Positions 17,685 to 27,423 of a stretch of 64,000 bases of DNA are shown piece after piece. The notes under the pieces were generated by a model. The model made no database searches. It saw only the letters and a list, made by a program, of their open reading frames with translations, and was not told where the DNA came from. The translations under genes and the position numbers were made by a program. Position 1 is the stretch's first letter, and each line of letters opens with the position of its first letter. The stretch is from assembly GCF_000687755.1 (NCBI RefSeq), contig NZ_JHXN01000007.1, positions 1 through 64,000 on the forward strand, in the 5' to 3' direction. This stretch comes from Taylorella asinigenitalis ATCC 700933 (GTDB lineage Bacteria; Pseudomonadota; Gammaproteobacteria; Burkholderiales; Burkholderiaceae_B).

Positions 17685-18545
17685 TTACTGGCGGAATTGG
17701 CGTTTTTCCTTTAGGTCTTCGTAATCCTCTACGCTGCCAGCTGTTTCCCTAAAAGGATTGATATCCAGTCCGCCGCGTCTTGTGTACATTGCAAACACAG
17801 ATAAGTATTTGGGTTGGCAATGCTTCCATATATCCGCATATATTCGTTCTACGCACTGCTCATGAAATCCAGAGTGATTTCGATAGGAAACGATATAGCG
17901 GAGTAATCCTTCATGATTTATTTTTTTATTGCCTGAGTATTTAATATGAACTGTTGCCCAATCGGGTTGACCAGTAACGGGGCAATTAGACTTAAGTAAG
18001 TGTGACTCTAATTCTTCAGAAATATAAGTCGAACCTTGAATTTCTTCTGTCTGAAGTAAATTTGTGTCAGGATAATATTGGAAAAAATCTATATCCAATT
18101 TATCTATATTTTGAATCCTAGAAGTGGCATTTCTCCTTATTACCGAATAAGAAAGCAGTTCTTCAGATTCATCTATATCAAAAAATTCAATTTTTACATC
18201 ACCCTTGGTTGCATTTTTTAAATCTCGTGTCATTAGCTTTAAAACTTCCTCTTTTTCTAAATGTTCATTGTTAAATGAGTTCAGATAAAGCTTGAATGAT
18301 TTTGACTCGATAAGAAAAGGGTTACTTGCTGGAAAAGTAAACCTAATCACCGCAATCTCAGGTTTTCCATTTGGATTAAGCCAAGAGAATTCATAAGCAT
18401 ACCAAATATCGACCCCTTGAAAATCTATTTTATTAAGATCGATTTCTGAACGCCCCAAATCGCGAGAGATTGGTTGAAGCAAACTAGAATCGTATCCTTG
18501 AGGATATTCGGTTGCTTTGCCTAATGCTGACTGACTTAAATCCAT
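17685..18545 (-). CDS. queF: NADPH-dependent 7-cyano-7-deazaguanine reductase
   Basis: About 286 residues, the long two-domain (E. coli) form. QueF reduces preQ0 to preQ1 for queuosine in tRNA. The substrate-binding strand SFKLYLNSF, the catalytic cysteine in SNCPVTGQPDWATVHI, the NADPH-side helix SYRNHSGFHEQCVERIYAD and the ending YTRRGGLDINPFRE are all present. The frame extends to a TTG at 18560, but ATG 18545 gives MDLSQSALGKATEY, which aligns with the E. coli start, with TTGGAG upstream. Queuosine-related, like the neighbouring tRNA-thiolation gene ttcA, though each may have its own promoter. Confidence 0.95.
   Translation of the reverse strand: MDLSQSALGKATEYPQGYDSSLLQPISRDLGRSEIDLNKIDFQGVDIWYAYEFSWLNPNGKPEIAVIRFTFPASNPFLIESKSFKLYLNSFNNEHLEKEEVLKLMTRDLKNATKGDVKIEFFDIDESEELLSYSVIRRNATSRIQNIDKLDIDFFQYYPDTNLLQTEEIQGSTYISEELESHLLKSNCPVTGQPDWATVHIKYSGNKKINHEGLLRYIVSYRNHSGFHEQCVERIYADIWKHCQPKYLSVFAMYTRRGGLDINPFRETAGSVEDYEDLKEKRQFRQ
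17815..17823 (-). repeat. Exact copy of GCATTGCCA (reverse)
   Basis: Inside queF, on its sense strand, in the third frame (His-Cys-Gln). Confidence 0.9.
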
Positions 18546-18622
18546 AACTATATACTCCAAAATATGCAGCTCCGGGACGCAATTTTGCTTTAACCCTTGA
18601 GCTTAAGTATTAAATCTCAAAG

Positions 18623-18654
18623 AACCTAAAGATGAAAGTCTTTAGGTTTTTTTT
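18623..18654 (-). terminator. Hairpin between ttcA and queF
   Basis: AACCTAAAG (18623-18631) pairs with CTTTAGGTT (18640-18648). The cleaner T run lies on the plus strand (to 18654), where no gene needs it; on the minus strand the tract after the stem is CTTTGAGATTT. It most likely ends the folB-ttcA transcript, with weaker support than the other terminators. Confidence 0.5.
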
Positions 18655-18657
18655 GCT

Positions 18658-19527
18658 TTATTTATCTTTTTTAAGATTGTTTATATTAATGATTTGTTCT
18701 TTTTCTAAATCGGGAAATGTGTCTTGATCAAAGGCAGTATCACCATCTTCAAAAAATTCACCAGTAGTTTTAAGATTTAAAAAGTCAAAAAGATCTGTGT
18801 CCAAAAGATGAGATGGAGCTACTGCAGATAATGCTTTAAATGTATTCCATACTTTTTTAGGACTCTGCTTTTCCCAAGTACGAATCATGTCGCCCACTTC
18901 CTTGCGTTTTAAATTTTCCTGAGAACCACATAGATTGCATGGAATAATTGGAAATGCTTTCTGCTTCGCATACTCTATGATGTCTTTCTCAGCTACAAAT
19001 GCAAGAGGCCTAATAACCATATGCTTACCGTCATCGCTAACCAATTTCGGAGGCATAGTTTTAAGCTTGGCTGCATAAAAAAGGTTAAGAAAAAAAGTAG
19101 CCAAAATATCGTCGCGATGGTGTCCTAAAGCAATCTTATTGCAAGATAACTCATCGCTTACTCTATATAAAATTCCACGTCTTAATCTAGAACATAAAGA
19201 ACAAGTTGTCTTCCCTTCAGGAATTATGCGCTTCACAATAGAATACGTGTCTTGATTTTCTATATGATATGGAACACCGATGCTTTCAAGATATTCAGGC
19301 AATATATGTTCTGGAAATCCAGGCTGCTTCTGGTCCAAATTTACAGCTACAAGATCAAATTTTATCGGGGCCCTAGTTTGAAGAAGACGCAAAACTTCAA
19401 GAAGCGTGTATGAATCCTTTCCTCCTGAAAGGCACACCATTACTCGATCTCCGTTCTCAATCATTCTATATTTTGTGATGGCAATGGCCGTCTCACGAAC
19501 AATTCTTTTTTCTAATTTGTTGTCCAT
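18658..19527 (-). CDS. ttcA: tRNA 2-thiocytidine(32) synthetase
   Basis: 289 residues. TtcA thiolates C32 in certain tRNAs using ATP and a [4Fe-4S] cluster. The PP-loop is [15 protein letters not shown], the cysteine pair [10 protein letters not shown] and the later [12 protein letters not shown] give the cluster ligands, and [17 protein letters not shown] is the conserved helix. The C-terminal tail after residue 255 is acidic and variable, as usual. It begins one base after folB ends, so the two are co-transcribed. Confidence 0.95.
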   Translation of the reverse strand: MDNKLEKRIVRETAIAITKYRMIENGDRVMVCLSGGKDSYTLLEVLRLLQTRAPIKFDLVAVNLDQKQPGFPEHILPEYLESIGVPYHIENQDTYSIVKRIIPEGKTTCSLCSRLRRGILYRVSDELSCNKIALGHHRDDILATFFLNLFYAAKLKTMPPKLVSDDGKHMVIRPLAFVAEKDIIEYAKQKAFPIIPCNLCGSQENLKRKEVGDMIRTWEKQSPKKVWNTFKALSAVAPSHLLDTDLFDFLNLKTTGEFFEDGDTAFDQDTFPDLEKEQIININNLKKDK

Positions 19528-19528
19528 A

Positions 19529-19888
19529 TTAGAAATCAGTTCTTGTAGAAATTAGCTGAACACCAACTGCATCAGAATCGGAGAAAGCTGCTGGTTTCCC
19601 AATCTTAAGATCGATTTTTTCTATCTCCTCAAATTCTCTATAGAGTCTTTTAGAGATAGAAATAAGTAATGTCTCAACCAAATGCACATGTTGTCTCACG
19701 GCTTCTTCATGAATAATATTTCTGATTTTTCTGTAGTCGAGTACTGTTTTTATATTTTTATCATCAACTTTAGTGGGTGTTTTTATATCTAAAACAATAT
19801 CCACTTCTATGATTTGAGTGGATCGTAGCTCGTGCTCAAGAATTCCAATCTTCGCATCGATTTTGAGTTTATTAAAAAATATTTTCAT
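19529..19888 (-). CDS. folB: Dihydroneopterin aldolase
   Basis: About 119 residues from the ATG at 19888 ([20 protein letters not shown]). FolB cleaves dihydroneopterin to 6-hydroxymethyl-dihydropterin in folate synthesis. Family marks are the opening L.L....IGI...E, the strand [18 protein letters not shown], the catalytic-region [12 protein letters not shown] and [17 protein letters not shown] near the end. The frame is open to 19930, but residues before MKIFF look like non-coding extension. It overlaps nothing and leads ttcA by one base. Confidence 0.9.
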   Translation of the reverse strand: MKIFFNKLKIDAKIGILEHELRSTQIIEVDIVLDIKTPTKVDDKNIKTVLDYRKIRNIIHEEAVRQHVHLVETLLISISKRLYREFEEIEKIDLKIGKPAAFSDSDAVGVQLISTRTDF

Positions 19889-19996
19889 CTGAGGCATTTT
19901 ATTCGAATAGCTATAGCCAATTAATAGCAAGAATTGTAATGTTTACAGAGATTAAATTGGTTACAATCACTAAATTATTTCCACTAATTTTATTTT

Positions 19997-20944
19997 ATGG
20001 CTAATCAAGTTTATGATGCTGTGATTATAGGGGCAGGACCTGCGGGCGTGTCCTGTGCAGTATGGCTATCATTGCTAGGGTTTAAGGTTGTAGTTATAGA
20101 AAGATCAAACCATATCGGAGGATTAGCTGCAAATAACCCATATCAAGATGTATGGAATGTGACAGCACCTGAATTAACAGGAGAAGATGCCGCAAAACAG
20201 ATGCGTAAAAGTATTGACCATGCCCGTGTTCCCGTGCTTTTTGAACAATCTGTATATGATATTCAATCCGTAAGTTCACCATCAGATTTCAAACTCAATA
20301 AAGTAGAGCGTGGAGCTCCCCAATACAAAATCTTTTTTAAAAATACGAAGGACGGTTTGGAATCAAGAGCAATAGTGGCTAGAAGCGTGGTCATTGCCAC
20401 AGGTGTAAAGTATAAAAGGCCACCAGAGATGGGGTCTAAAAATTATCCTCAAATTCTAGTGGGCCCAGGAAAACATGTATATCAGCATGATTTTGTTATG
20501 CGAGAAATTGCAATTCTCGGCGGCGGGGATAATGCTATGGAAAACGCTATATACCTTGCTCAGAGAGGGGCGAAGTCTATCGATGTATATAGTCGCACGC
20601 TTAGAGCGCAAAACAAATGGATGAAAAATATTCCTCAAGACTCTTTACATCTAGGCCCATATAAATTTGACCCCGATCATATGTCCGTAAACGGTAAACG
20701 ATATGACACGATTTTAGTGTTCTACGGATATGAACCGCAGCTCGATGGTTTGCCAGATATTGGATTGCGCGTTCAGGAGAATGGCTATTTATGGACCGAT
20801 GAAAAGACGGCACAAACCAATATACCAGGAATATATGCGATTGGAGAGGTTGCTAATCGTATGCATCCGTGTGTTGTTACTTCGATGGCTGATGGCATTG
20901 TTGCGGCAAAAGCCATTCAATTTGTATTGGAATTCAAGGACTAG
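19997..20944 (+). CDS. Thioredoxin-reductase-fold flavoprotein without the redox cysteines
   Basis: 315 residues. The FAD-binding GAGPAGVSCAVWLSLLGF at the N-terminus and the NAD(P)-binding ILGGGDNAMENAIYLA in the middle, plus the closing GIYAIGEVANRMHPCVVTSMADG, give the two-domain thioredoxin reductase fold. The C-x-x-C pair expected just before the second domain is absent, so it is not a thioredoxin reductase; the nearest functional class would be the TrxR-like ferredoxin/flavodoxin-NADP reductases or uncharacterised oxidoreductases. The cardiolipin synthase gene starts eight bases after its stop. Confidence 0.85.
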   Translation: MANQVYDAVIIGAGPAGVSCAVWLSLLGFKVVVIERSNHIGGLAANNPYQDVWNVTAPELTGEDAAKQMRKSIDHARVPVLFEQSVYDIQSVSSPSDFKLNKVERGAPQYKIFFKNTKDGLESRAIVARSVVIATGVKYKRPPEMGSKNYPQILVGPGKHVYQHDFVMREIAILGGGDNAMENAIYLAQRGAKSIDVYSRTLRAQNKWMKNIPQDSLHLGPYKFDPDHMSVNGKRYDTILVFYGYEPQLDGLPDIGLRVQENGYLWTDEKTAQTNIPGIYAIGEVANRMHPCVVTSMADGIVAAKAIQFVLEFKD

Positions 20945-20951
20945 TGCTTTG

Positions 20952-22433
20952 ATGGAATGGTTCTCTGAACACATTGGTTTTGTCATAGGCCTAATATGGG
21001 TCTTATATATGATAGGAGTGGCGTTTTGGATTATTCTTCAAAAACGTGAGCCTTCTTCGACACTAGCATGGATTATGCTTTTGGGGTTTTTACCTTTTAT
21101 CGGTATTGTCGTTTATTACTTTTTTGGTCCTAAAAAATTCAAACGTCAACGCAACGCTCGAAGACGAAGCCGCAAAACAATTTCGAAAAATGCGAATATT
21201 TGGGGTATTCAAGACGGATCTCATTACATAGATCCAAGCTACAAAGACATATCTTTACTAATTGATAACACTAGCCATACACCAACTACATATAGTTGGG
21301 AGTATAAATTTTATTCGGACGATGATATTTTTGAGGCTATTTTTGAAGGAGTTAGAAATAGTACAGAGTATGTTTTAGTGCAGTACTATCAATTCGATAG
21401 TGACACTATTGGTACTCGCTTTAGAGACTTACTTATTAAGAAACTGCATCAAGGGGTAAAAGTCTATTTGCTTGTGGATGCCTATGGTTCTAAAAGCCTG
21501 ACACGTCGGTTTTTAAAACCTTTTTTAGATGCAGGTGGTCATCTTGAGTTTTTTCATAATCTAAGTTTTAAACGACTCCCGTCATTACTTAATTTTAGGA
21601 ATCACCGAAAAATCGTAATTTGCGATGGTTTATATGCCTTTACAGGCTGTACGAATATGACGGATTTGGAATATCATGCGGCAAATCCAGAAGCCTTCCA
21701 TGATGTGCATATCAGGCTAAATGGCCCATCTGTTATGTGGCTCGAGAGTGTATTTGCACAGGATTGGATTTATTCGACAGGGAATAAAGATTTATTTAGA
21801 GTTCTAAAAGATAGTTATAAGCGAAGAAATAATCGCAAACTCAATAAAGTAAATCTAAACACATCTTCATCCGACGATAGCGAAGATGATTCTAGATTTA
21901 GAGTTCAACTTATTCAATCTGGTCCAGACACAAAATATGCACCCATTATGCGTGCAATGATGGCTGCCATTCATAGAGCAAGAAAGCATATCTATTTAAT
22001 CACGCCTTATTTCGTACCAGATGAGGCCGCAATTGAAGGGCTTACTTCAGCTGCATTGCGTGGCGTGGACGTACAAATTCTAGTACCTCTTATGAGCGAT
22101 TTTAAATGGGTGACTCTTGCAACAAGATCTTGGTTTGATGAGCTCTACAAAGCAGGGGTTAAGATTCATCTATATCAACCAAGTATGATTCATTCAAAAA
22201 TTCTTATTGTGGATGAGGATATTAGTTTCTTAGGCAGTGCGAATTTCGATAACAGAAGCTTTTATATTAATTTTGAAATTTCGATTCTCTGTTATGAAAA
22301 AGAGGCAAACAGCATACTTACTAAAGAGTTTAGAAATTGTGTCGCTAATTCAGAAACGTATGTCCCACAAAAACTAGGTCTTTGGACTCGATTCGTACAT
22401 GCCCTAGCACGTTTATCGAGCCCTTTATTATAG
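20952..22433 (+). CDS. cls: Cardiolipin synthase, ClsA type
   Basis: About 493 residues from the ATG at 20952. Two N-terminal transmembrane helices (residues 8-28 and 38-60) precede two phospholipase D domains with H-x-K-x(4)-D motifs: NHRKIVICDGLYAFTG and IHSKILIVDEDISFLGS. The enzyme makes cardiolipin from phosphatidylglycerol in the inner membrane. The frame extends upstream into the previous gene to 20730, but that part has no family resemblance and AAGGA precedes the ATG. It converges with the ABC permease gene and overlaps its end by six bases. Confidence 0.94.
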   Translation: MEWFSEHIGFVIGLIWVLYMIGVAFWIILQKREPSSTLAWIMLLGFLPFIGIVVYYFFGPKKFKRQRNARRRSRKTISKNANIWGIQDGSHYIDPSYKDISLLIDNTSHTPTTYSWEYKFYSDDDIFEAIFEGVRNSTEYVLVQYYQFDSDTIGTRFRDLLIKKLHQGVKVYLLVDAYGSKSLTRRFLKPFLDAGGHLEFFHNLSFKRLPSLLNFRNHRKIVICDGLYAFTGCTNMTDLEYHAANPEAFHDVHIRLNGPSVMWLESVFAQDWIYSTGNKDLFRVLKDSYKRRNNRKLNKVNLNTSSSDDSEDDSRFRVQLIQSGPDTKYAPIMRAMMAAIHRARKHIYLITPYFVPDEAAIEGLTSAALRGVDVQILVPLMSDFKWVTLATRSWFDELYKAGVKIHLYQPSMIHSKILIVDEDISFLGSANFDNRSFYINFEISILCYEKEANSILTKEFRNCVANSETYVPQKLGLWTRFVHALARLSSPLL

Positions 22434-23123
22434 CGATTTAGAAGCTAGCACAAGCCTTTTCTCTACAAGTTTATAAAGATAAATAAATGAGAAAGTCAAG
22501 CACAAATACACAATACCAGCCGCAGTGTATGCGATAAATGGCTCATAGAAAGTGCTATTAAATAGGCTGGCCGCATTAGTTACTTCATTTATAGTCACAG
22601 TACTTGCTAGAGAAGTTGCATGTATGGTCATAAGTACTTCATTGCTATATGCTGGCAATGCTCTCCTTAAACTCGAAGGTAATATAACTCTTCTCATAGT
22701 CTGTTTTCTGTCCATGCCATATGCATAAGCAGCTTCTACTTCTTTGCGATCCATATTTTTAATAGAACCTGAGAAGATTTGTGTAGTATATGCGGCTGTG
22801 TTTAATCCTAAAGCCGCAAAAATATAAATTTTCCCATCTTTTAAAAATTCAAATCCAGGCTGTTGCATAAGGTCCTGAATAAATCCGATGCTTGGAATCC
22901 CAAAGTAGAAAATATATAACTGAACTAGAAGTGGCGATCCAGTAAAAAAGAAAACATATGCTTTTATTAGAGGAGTAAAAATTGTTTTTCTCTGAAGCAT
23001 AACAGCCAGAGGTACTGAGATACATATTCCAATGATTACGGACACTATGGATAAAAATAGTGTCATAGGCAATGCTCTAATACAATCGCTTAAGGCTTGC
23101 AACAACAAATCTAGGGATTCCAT
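22428..23123 (-). CDS. Polar amino acid ABC transporter permease, HisM-like
   Basis: About 231 residues with five hydrophobic segments. The cytoplasmic loop that contacts the ATPase reads EVEAAYAYGMDRKQTMRRVILP (EAA motif). The conserved FFTGSPLLVQLYIFYFG is typical of HisM/ArtM-type subunits for basic amino acids. Its ATG shares one base with the stop of the upstream permease (TGATG), so the two are translationally coupled. With the divergent binding-protein gene at 23963 it makes an importer lacking a local ATPase gene. Confidence 0.9.
   Translation of the reverse strand: MESLDLLLQALSDCIRALPMTLFLSIVSVIIGICISVPLAVMLQRKTIFTPLIKAYVFFFTGSPLLVQLYIFYFGIPSIGFIQDLMQQPGFEFLKDGKIYIFAALGLNTAAYTTQIFSGSIKNMDRKEVEAAYAYGMDRKQTMRRVILPSSLRRALPAYSNEVLMTIHATSLASTVTINEVTNAASLFNSTFYEPFIAYTAAGIVYLCLTFSFIYLYKLVEKRLVLASKSL
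22653..22661 (-). repeat. Exact copy of GCATTGCCA (reverse)
   Basis: Inside the HisM-like gene, sense strand, Ala-Leu-Pro. Confidence 0.9.
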
Positions 23124-23827
23124 CAAACTTCAACCCCCTGTAAAACGCCTCTAGAATAATGCACTTCAAGATATTTGAATAATCTTAATGAAAGCCATGA
23201 CCCCATTAAAAATACCAGAGCTGATAGAAGATTAAACGTAAAGGACATATGAGTAGCAGTACCTGCCATATGAGCTATTAGGGTCATATCTTCTAGTCCT
23301 ATAAGCGATACCAATGCAGTTGCTTTATTTAGGACTAACCAGTTATTTTTCATTCCTGGTATAGCAAAACGCATCATAAGAGGGAAAATAATTCTAGTAG
23401 CCACTTGGAACTTGCTCATACCATAGGCTTCTCCAGCTTCAATTGAGCCTTTAGGAATGGCCAAAATAGCACCTCTAAATGTCTCTGTAAAGAAGGCCCC
23501 ATAAATAAAGCTTAGGGTAAGAACGCCTGCAATCATAGGACTGATTTCAATATAATTCCATCCCATATATTCGGTGACTTGATTTAAGCCTATCTGGATA
23601 CTGTAGAAAATCATAAGCATCCAAACTAATTCTGGAACCCCACGGACAAAAGTAGAATAGAAAGTACCGATAGAACTTATGACTCGATTTTTAGAAAGCC
23701 TAAACAAAGCCCCTACAAAACCAATTACTACAGCCAGTACTACAGAAAGTAATGCAACTTCTAGAGTAACCAATGCTCCTTGCAGAATACGGGGCAAATA
23801 CTCTAGAAAAACTTCGAAATCTGTCAT
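23123..23827 (-). CDS. Polar amino acid ABC transporter permease, HisQ-like
   Basis: 234 residues with about five hydrophobic segments and the conserved FYSTFVRGVPELVWMLMIFYS, which matches the HisQ/ArtQ opening, and the EAA loop IEAGEAYGMSKFQVATRIIFP. It pairs with the HisM-like subunit to form the membrane channel. It is first in the leftward two-gene unit and divergent from the binding-protein gene 135 bases away, so both promoters lie in that gap. Confidence 0.9.
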   Translation of the reverse strand: MTDFEVFLEYLPRILQGALVTLEVALLSVVLAVVIGFVGALFRLSKNRVISSIGTFYSTFVRGVPELVWMLMIFYSIQIGLNQVTEYMGWNYIEISPMIAGVLTLSFIYGAFFTETFRGAILAIPKGSIEAGEAYGMSKFQVATRIIFPLMMRFAIPGMKNNWLVLNKATALVSLIGLEDMTLIAHMAGTATHMSFTFNLLSALVFLMGSWLSLRLFKYLEVHYSRGVLQGVEV

Positions 23828-23962
23828 TTAGCACTATTTTGAACAATGAAACAGCAATTATTATAGAAATATCAAAATATTAAAAGTTGGTATTTTTACC
23901 CATATCCTTAAATAGTTCATATGATATATTCAAGTTACTAATTTCAAAATAAAGGGGGTTTT

Positions 23963-24742
23963 ATGACTCTAGTTAGAAAAATTCTACTTGCTGGTTTTAT
24001 GGCTTCGTCTATTGTTGGAGCAGCACAAGCAGAAGAAAAAGTTATACGTTTCGGCTCTGATGCCACGTATGCGCCTTTCGAATATATGAATGCTGAAGGC
24101 GAAGTGATTGGATTTGACATAGACATTGCCAAAGCGATGTGCGAGAAGATGAAAGCGAAATGTACTTTCCAAAATCAAGCTTGGGACGGAATTATTCCTG
24201 CACTTCGTGCTAAGAAATTCGATGTAATTGCATCATCTATGAGTATCACCCCTGAGCGCCAAAAAGCTGTAGCATTTACAAAGATGATTTGGAACTCTCC
24301 AAACCCACTAGTAGGTAAAAAAGGTACTACGGCTCAGCCTACACTAGAAGGTACTAAAGGTAAAGTTGTTGGCGTACAGCAAGCTACTATTCAAGATAGA
24401 TATGCAACTAAGTATTTTAAAGATGCGACTATCAAACGTTATAAAACTTTCGATGATGCTCTAAATGACTTAGTTCTAGGTCGTGTTGAATTAGTATTTT
24501 GTGACGTTGGTGTGGGCGATGAATTCTTAAAATCATCTAAGGGTGGAGATTTTGAATTTATCGGAGATGCAGTACTATCTAAAGATGATCCAGAAATTTT
24601 CGGTGTAGGTACTGGTTTTGCGGTTCGTAAGCAAGATACAGAGCTATTAGAGGCTTTAAATAAAGCTTTTGATGAAGTGCGTGCAGACGGTACATACGAT
24701 AAGATTCAAAAACAATATTTTAAAGTCGATATGTATCAGTAA
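23963..24742 (+). CDS. Periplasmic basic amino acid-binding protein, ArgT/HisJ-like
   Basis: 259 residues. A Sec signal peptide (RKILLAGFMASSIVGAAQA/EE) precedes a type II periplasmic binding protein (SBP_bac_3). IRFGSDATYAPFEYMNAEGEVIGFDIDIA-like features (residues 27-55) and the helix DVIASSMSITPERQKAVAFT are those of lysine/arginine/ornithine or histidine-binding proteins. Three cysteines are present. The Shine-Dalgarno is AAAGGGGG at five to six bases, a strong site as expected for an abundant binding protein. It is divergent from the two permeases. Confidence 0.92.
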   Translation: MTLVRKILLAGFMASSIVGAAQAEEKVIRFGSDATYAPFEYMNAEGEVIGFDIDIAKAMCEKMKAKCTFQNQAWDGIIPALRAKKFDVIASSMSITPERQKAVAFTKMIWNSPNPLVGKKGTTAQPTLEGTKGKVVGVQQATIQDRYATKYFKDATIKRYKTFDDALNDLVLGRVELVFCDVGVGDEFLKSSKGGDFEFIGDAVLSKDDPEIFGVGTGFAVRKQDTELLEALNKAFDEVRADGTYDKIQKQYFKVDMYQ

Positions 24743-24749
24743 GCTTTAA

Positions 24750-25739
24750 CTATTGACGCATCCAAGTCTTCGCAGGGGTCTCTTCAGGCCCCTCATTTGT
24801 TTCTGCTTCAAGTAGCTCTTTATGGTCCATAGCCCAAATCTCAGCCTCTTGAGCCTCCGCCCAGTCCGCTGGACTTAAATCATCTTTCCATGTCACAGTA
24901 ATATCAGGCCTATCTTCTGGGGTGGCAATGACATTCTCTTTCTCCATCTCAGGTGCAGAATCGAACACGACTGGCGGAGAATTTAGGCGTTTAACTATCT
25001 GTCTGAGATCATCTAGAAGCGGTGTGCTCGAAATATACAAAAGCACTAAGCCCACATAAACGGTAAATGAAAAGCCAAAATAACTATAGCCAATCGCCCC
25101 CGATACTCCCCCAATAAAAAATAAAATCAACACTTCGACCAAAAGCCAAAGCTTTTTCATATTTGCCCTAACTGGATGCACTTTCTGACCATCTCGATCG
25201 GCACGATTCCAATAAAAGGCCTTTCCTAGCTCGATTCCAATATCCGTTACGGTACCTGTCATATGCGTAGAACGTAATTTGTAATTAGATATATCAGTGA
25301 TAATCGCATTTTGCAGACCCATAATAAAACACAATGTAGCCACCGTAAATGGCGTCCACAGCCACGCAACGTTAAGTTGGAGCCCGTCCATCACACCAAA
25401 AAATATTAAACCATTAGCCTCTATAAAAATTGGCAATGCATACTCACTCTGCCAATATCGATGCCTCGCAAAATTGATAATCATCGATGTACATGCTGAT
25501 CCTGCAATAAAGGCCATCAATGCACCTAAGCCCCAAAAAAGATATTCAAGATCTCCTATGGTTAGCATATCAGCCATATGAGAGACTATTCCAGTCATAT
25601 GTGACGTATATTCACCAACAGCAAAAAAACCACCAGCATTTATTGCGCCCGCAACAAATGACAAAAAGCATGCAAGTTCCACATTTGCAGAATATGTGCG
25701 TGCTTTACCAGTGAGTCTTCGTGAATATTTAGCTAACAT
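24750..25739 (-). CDS. DUF1275 (YoaK-like) membrane protein
   Basis: 329 residues. Six or so hydrophobic segments fill residues 20-250: ACFLSFVAGAINAGGFFAVG, TSHMTGIVSHMAD and LRSTHMTGTVTDIGIELGK carry the two H-M-T-G motifs typical of DUF1275. The function of the family is unknown, although YoaK-type proteins have been called membrane proteins of possible transport or biofilm role. The last 75 residues are a polar, acidic tail with no recognised domain. It is convergent with the binding-protein gene, with seven bases between stops. Confidence 0.88.
   Translation of the reverse strand: MLAKYSRRLTGKARTYSANVELACFLSFVAGAINAGGFFAVGEYTSHMTGIVSHMADMLTIGDLEYLFWGLGALMAFIAGSACTSMIINFARHRYWQSEYALPIFIEANGLIFFGVMDGLQLNVAWLWTPFTVATLCFIMGLQNAIITDISNYKLRSTHMTGTVTDIGIELGKAFYWNRADRDGQKVHPVRANMKKLWLLVEVLILFFIGGVSGAIGYSYFGFSFTVYVGLVLLYISSTPLLDDLRQIVKRLNSPPVVFDSAPEMEKENVIATPEDRPDITVTWKDDLSPADWAEAQEAEIWAMDHKELLEAETNEGPEETPAKTWMRQ
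25431..25439 (-). repeat. Exact copy of GCATTGCCA (reverse)
   Basis: Inside the DUF1275 gene, sense strand, Ala-Leu-Pro. Confidence 0.9.
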
Positions 25740-25847
25740 CGCTTAAATTGAAGGAAAATGTAGTTATCTTTATTGTTTGATTTAAATTGCACTAAGTCGC
25801 AGATATATTTAATATTACATATCTTAATACAATTCAGTTACATAATA

Positions 25848-26840
25848 ATGGAAATAAAAAGTATTTCAAGGCATTCATTGGACAAATGGAATGTAAATAT
25901 GGCTATGGAACTATTTGATATGCCATTTATAGACTTAGTTTTTTTAGCACAAAAAATTCATCGCGATTATCATGATCCAAATAAAGTCCAACTCTCTACA
26001 TTGATGTCTATTAAGACGGGTGCCTGTCCTGAGGACTGTAAATATTGCCCTCAATCAAATCGCTATCAAACACATGTAGAAAAAGAAAAGTTAGTTGCGG
26101 TCGAAGAGGTGGTTGAGGCTGCTAAGGCAGCAAAAGCTAGTGGTGCTACACGTTTTTGTATGGGTGCTGCTTGGAGAGGCCCTAAAGAGCACCATCTTGA
26201 AGTAGTAAAAGAAATGGTTAAAGCAGTAAAGGAGTTGGGCATGGAGACATGCGTAACCCTAGGTATGCTTAAAGAGGGTCAAGCAAAAGAGCTTAAGGAT
26301 GCAGGTCTTGATTACTATAACCATAATTTAGATACGTCCCCAGAATTTTATGGTGAAATTATCACTACTAGAACTTACGAAGATCGCCTTGATACTTTAC
26401 AAAAGGTGCGTGATGCAGGAATAAAAATTTGCTGTGGTGGTATCGTAGGAATGGGTGAGTCTAGGGCTCAGAGAGCAGGTTTATTGGTTCAACTCGCAAA
26501 TCTAAATCCTCCGCCTGAATCAGTCCCTATAAATCAACTGATTCGTGTGCCTGGCACGCCTCTTGAAAATGTGGATGATCTCGATCAATTTGAATTTATA
26601 AGAACAATAGCCGTAGCTCGTATTATGATGCCTAAATCGGTTATACGATTATCAGCAGGTAGAGAACAAATGCCCGAAACAATGCAAGCTTTATGCTTTA
26701 TGGCTGGGGCTAGTGCAATGTTTTATGGAGAATGTTTACTCACTACTTCAAATCCGCAAATTAATGCGGATCGAGCTTTGATGAGTAATTTAAAAATTCA
26801 AGCCGTAGCTGGTGGAGTGCAGGCTGCTACTCAGGTTTAG
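25848..26840 (+). CDS. bioB: Biotin synthase
   Basis: About 330 residues. BioB is the radical SAM enzyme that inserts sulfur into dethiobiotin. The [4Fe-4S] ligands are in [18 protein letters not shown]; the second-cluster residues fall in [34 protein letters not shown] and the arginine of SAGREQMPE. The frame is open to 25773. I chose ATG 25848 ([14 protein letters not shown]) from family length, though no clear ribosome site precedes it and ATG 25899 is possible. It stands alone, 12 kb from the other bio genes, and overlaps the 3' end of the convergent stress-protein gene by 14 bases. Confidence 0.96.
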   Translation: MEIKSISRHSLDKWNVNMAMELFDMPFIDLVFLAQKIHRDYHDPNKVQLSTLMSIKTGACPEDCKYCPQSNRYQTHVEKEKLVAVEEVVEAAKAAKASGATRFCMGAAWRGPKEHHLEVVKEMVKAVKELGMETCVTLGMLKEGQAKELKDAGLDYYNHNLDTSPEFYGEIITTRTYEDRLDTLQKVRDAGIKICCGGIVGMGESRAQRAGLLVQLANLNPPPESVPINQLIRVPGTPLENVDDLDQFEFIRTIAVARIMMPKSVIRLSAGREQMPETMQALCFMAGASAMFYGECLLTTSNPQINADRALMSNLKIQAVAGGVQAATQV

Positions 26841-27345
26841 TTTCAGGTGCTTCTTCTTTTTTAGTATCTTCTGACTTAGGTTTTTCTTCTGGGTTAGAAG
26901 TTCTATAAACTAAAACAGAAACTTTAGCTAAAGAAATAACTTTATTAGTTACACTTCCAAGAAGAAGGCTAGATAAGCCACTGCGACCATGAGTAGCCAT
27001 AAAAATTAGGTCGCAATTTTGCTCTTCAGCAATATTAACTATGCCCTCTGCAACATTGTAATTTCCGCTTATGATAGAGGTGAACTTAACATGTTCATTA
27101 TTCGCATGTTCTAAGATAGGCTCAAGATATTCTTTCGCCTCCTGTTGAGCCGCTTCTTCAAAATCACCATCTGAGATTGCATATGAAGCAACCATACCAT
27201 CAAAACCAATCAAGGTAGAGAAGGGTTGGGTAATATTGAGTGCTAAAACCTCCGCACCCATAGCTTTAGCTAAGGAAATACCAGCTTTAGCCGCTTCAAG
27301 AGAAATATCAGAACCGTCTATAGGTAGCAAGATACGTTTGTACAT
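26827..27345 (-). CDS. Universal stress protein, UspA family
   Basis: 172 residues. The opening [22 protein letters not shown] and the ATP-binding signature G-2x-G-9x-G in [21 protein letters not shown] place it in the nucleotide-binding UspA branch. After residue 150 there is a low-complexity tail of Lys, Glu and Pro. The ribosome site is GGAGA, seven bases before the ATG. The stop lies inside the 3' end of bioB on the other strand. Confidence 0.92.
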   Translation of the reverse strand: MYKRILLPIDGSDISLEAAKAGISLAKAMGAEVLALNITQPFSTLIGFDGMVASYAISDGDFEEAAQQEAKEYLEPILEHANNEHVKFTSIISGNYNVAEGIVNIAEEQNCDLIFMATHGRSGLSSLLLGSVTNKVISLAKVSVLVYRTSNPEEKPKSEDTKKEEAPETKPE

Positions 27346-27423
27346 AAAAATCTCCCAACATTTGATAATATAATTTTACCACTTGTTATATCGTCAAATG
27401 TACAGTCAAATTTAGTCAAAGAC

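Noticed and set aside
20730-20951. A 74-codon N-terminal extension of cardiolipin synthase
   Set aside because: It lies wholly within the flavoprotein gene in another frame, has no family resemblance, and a good ATG with AAGGA upstream starts at 20952.
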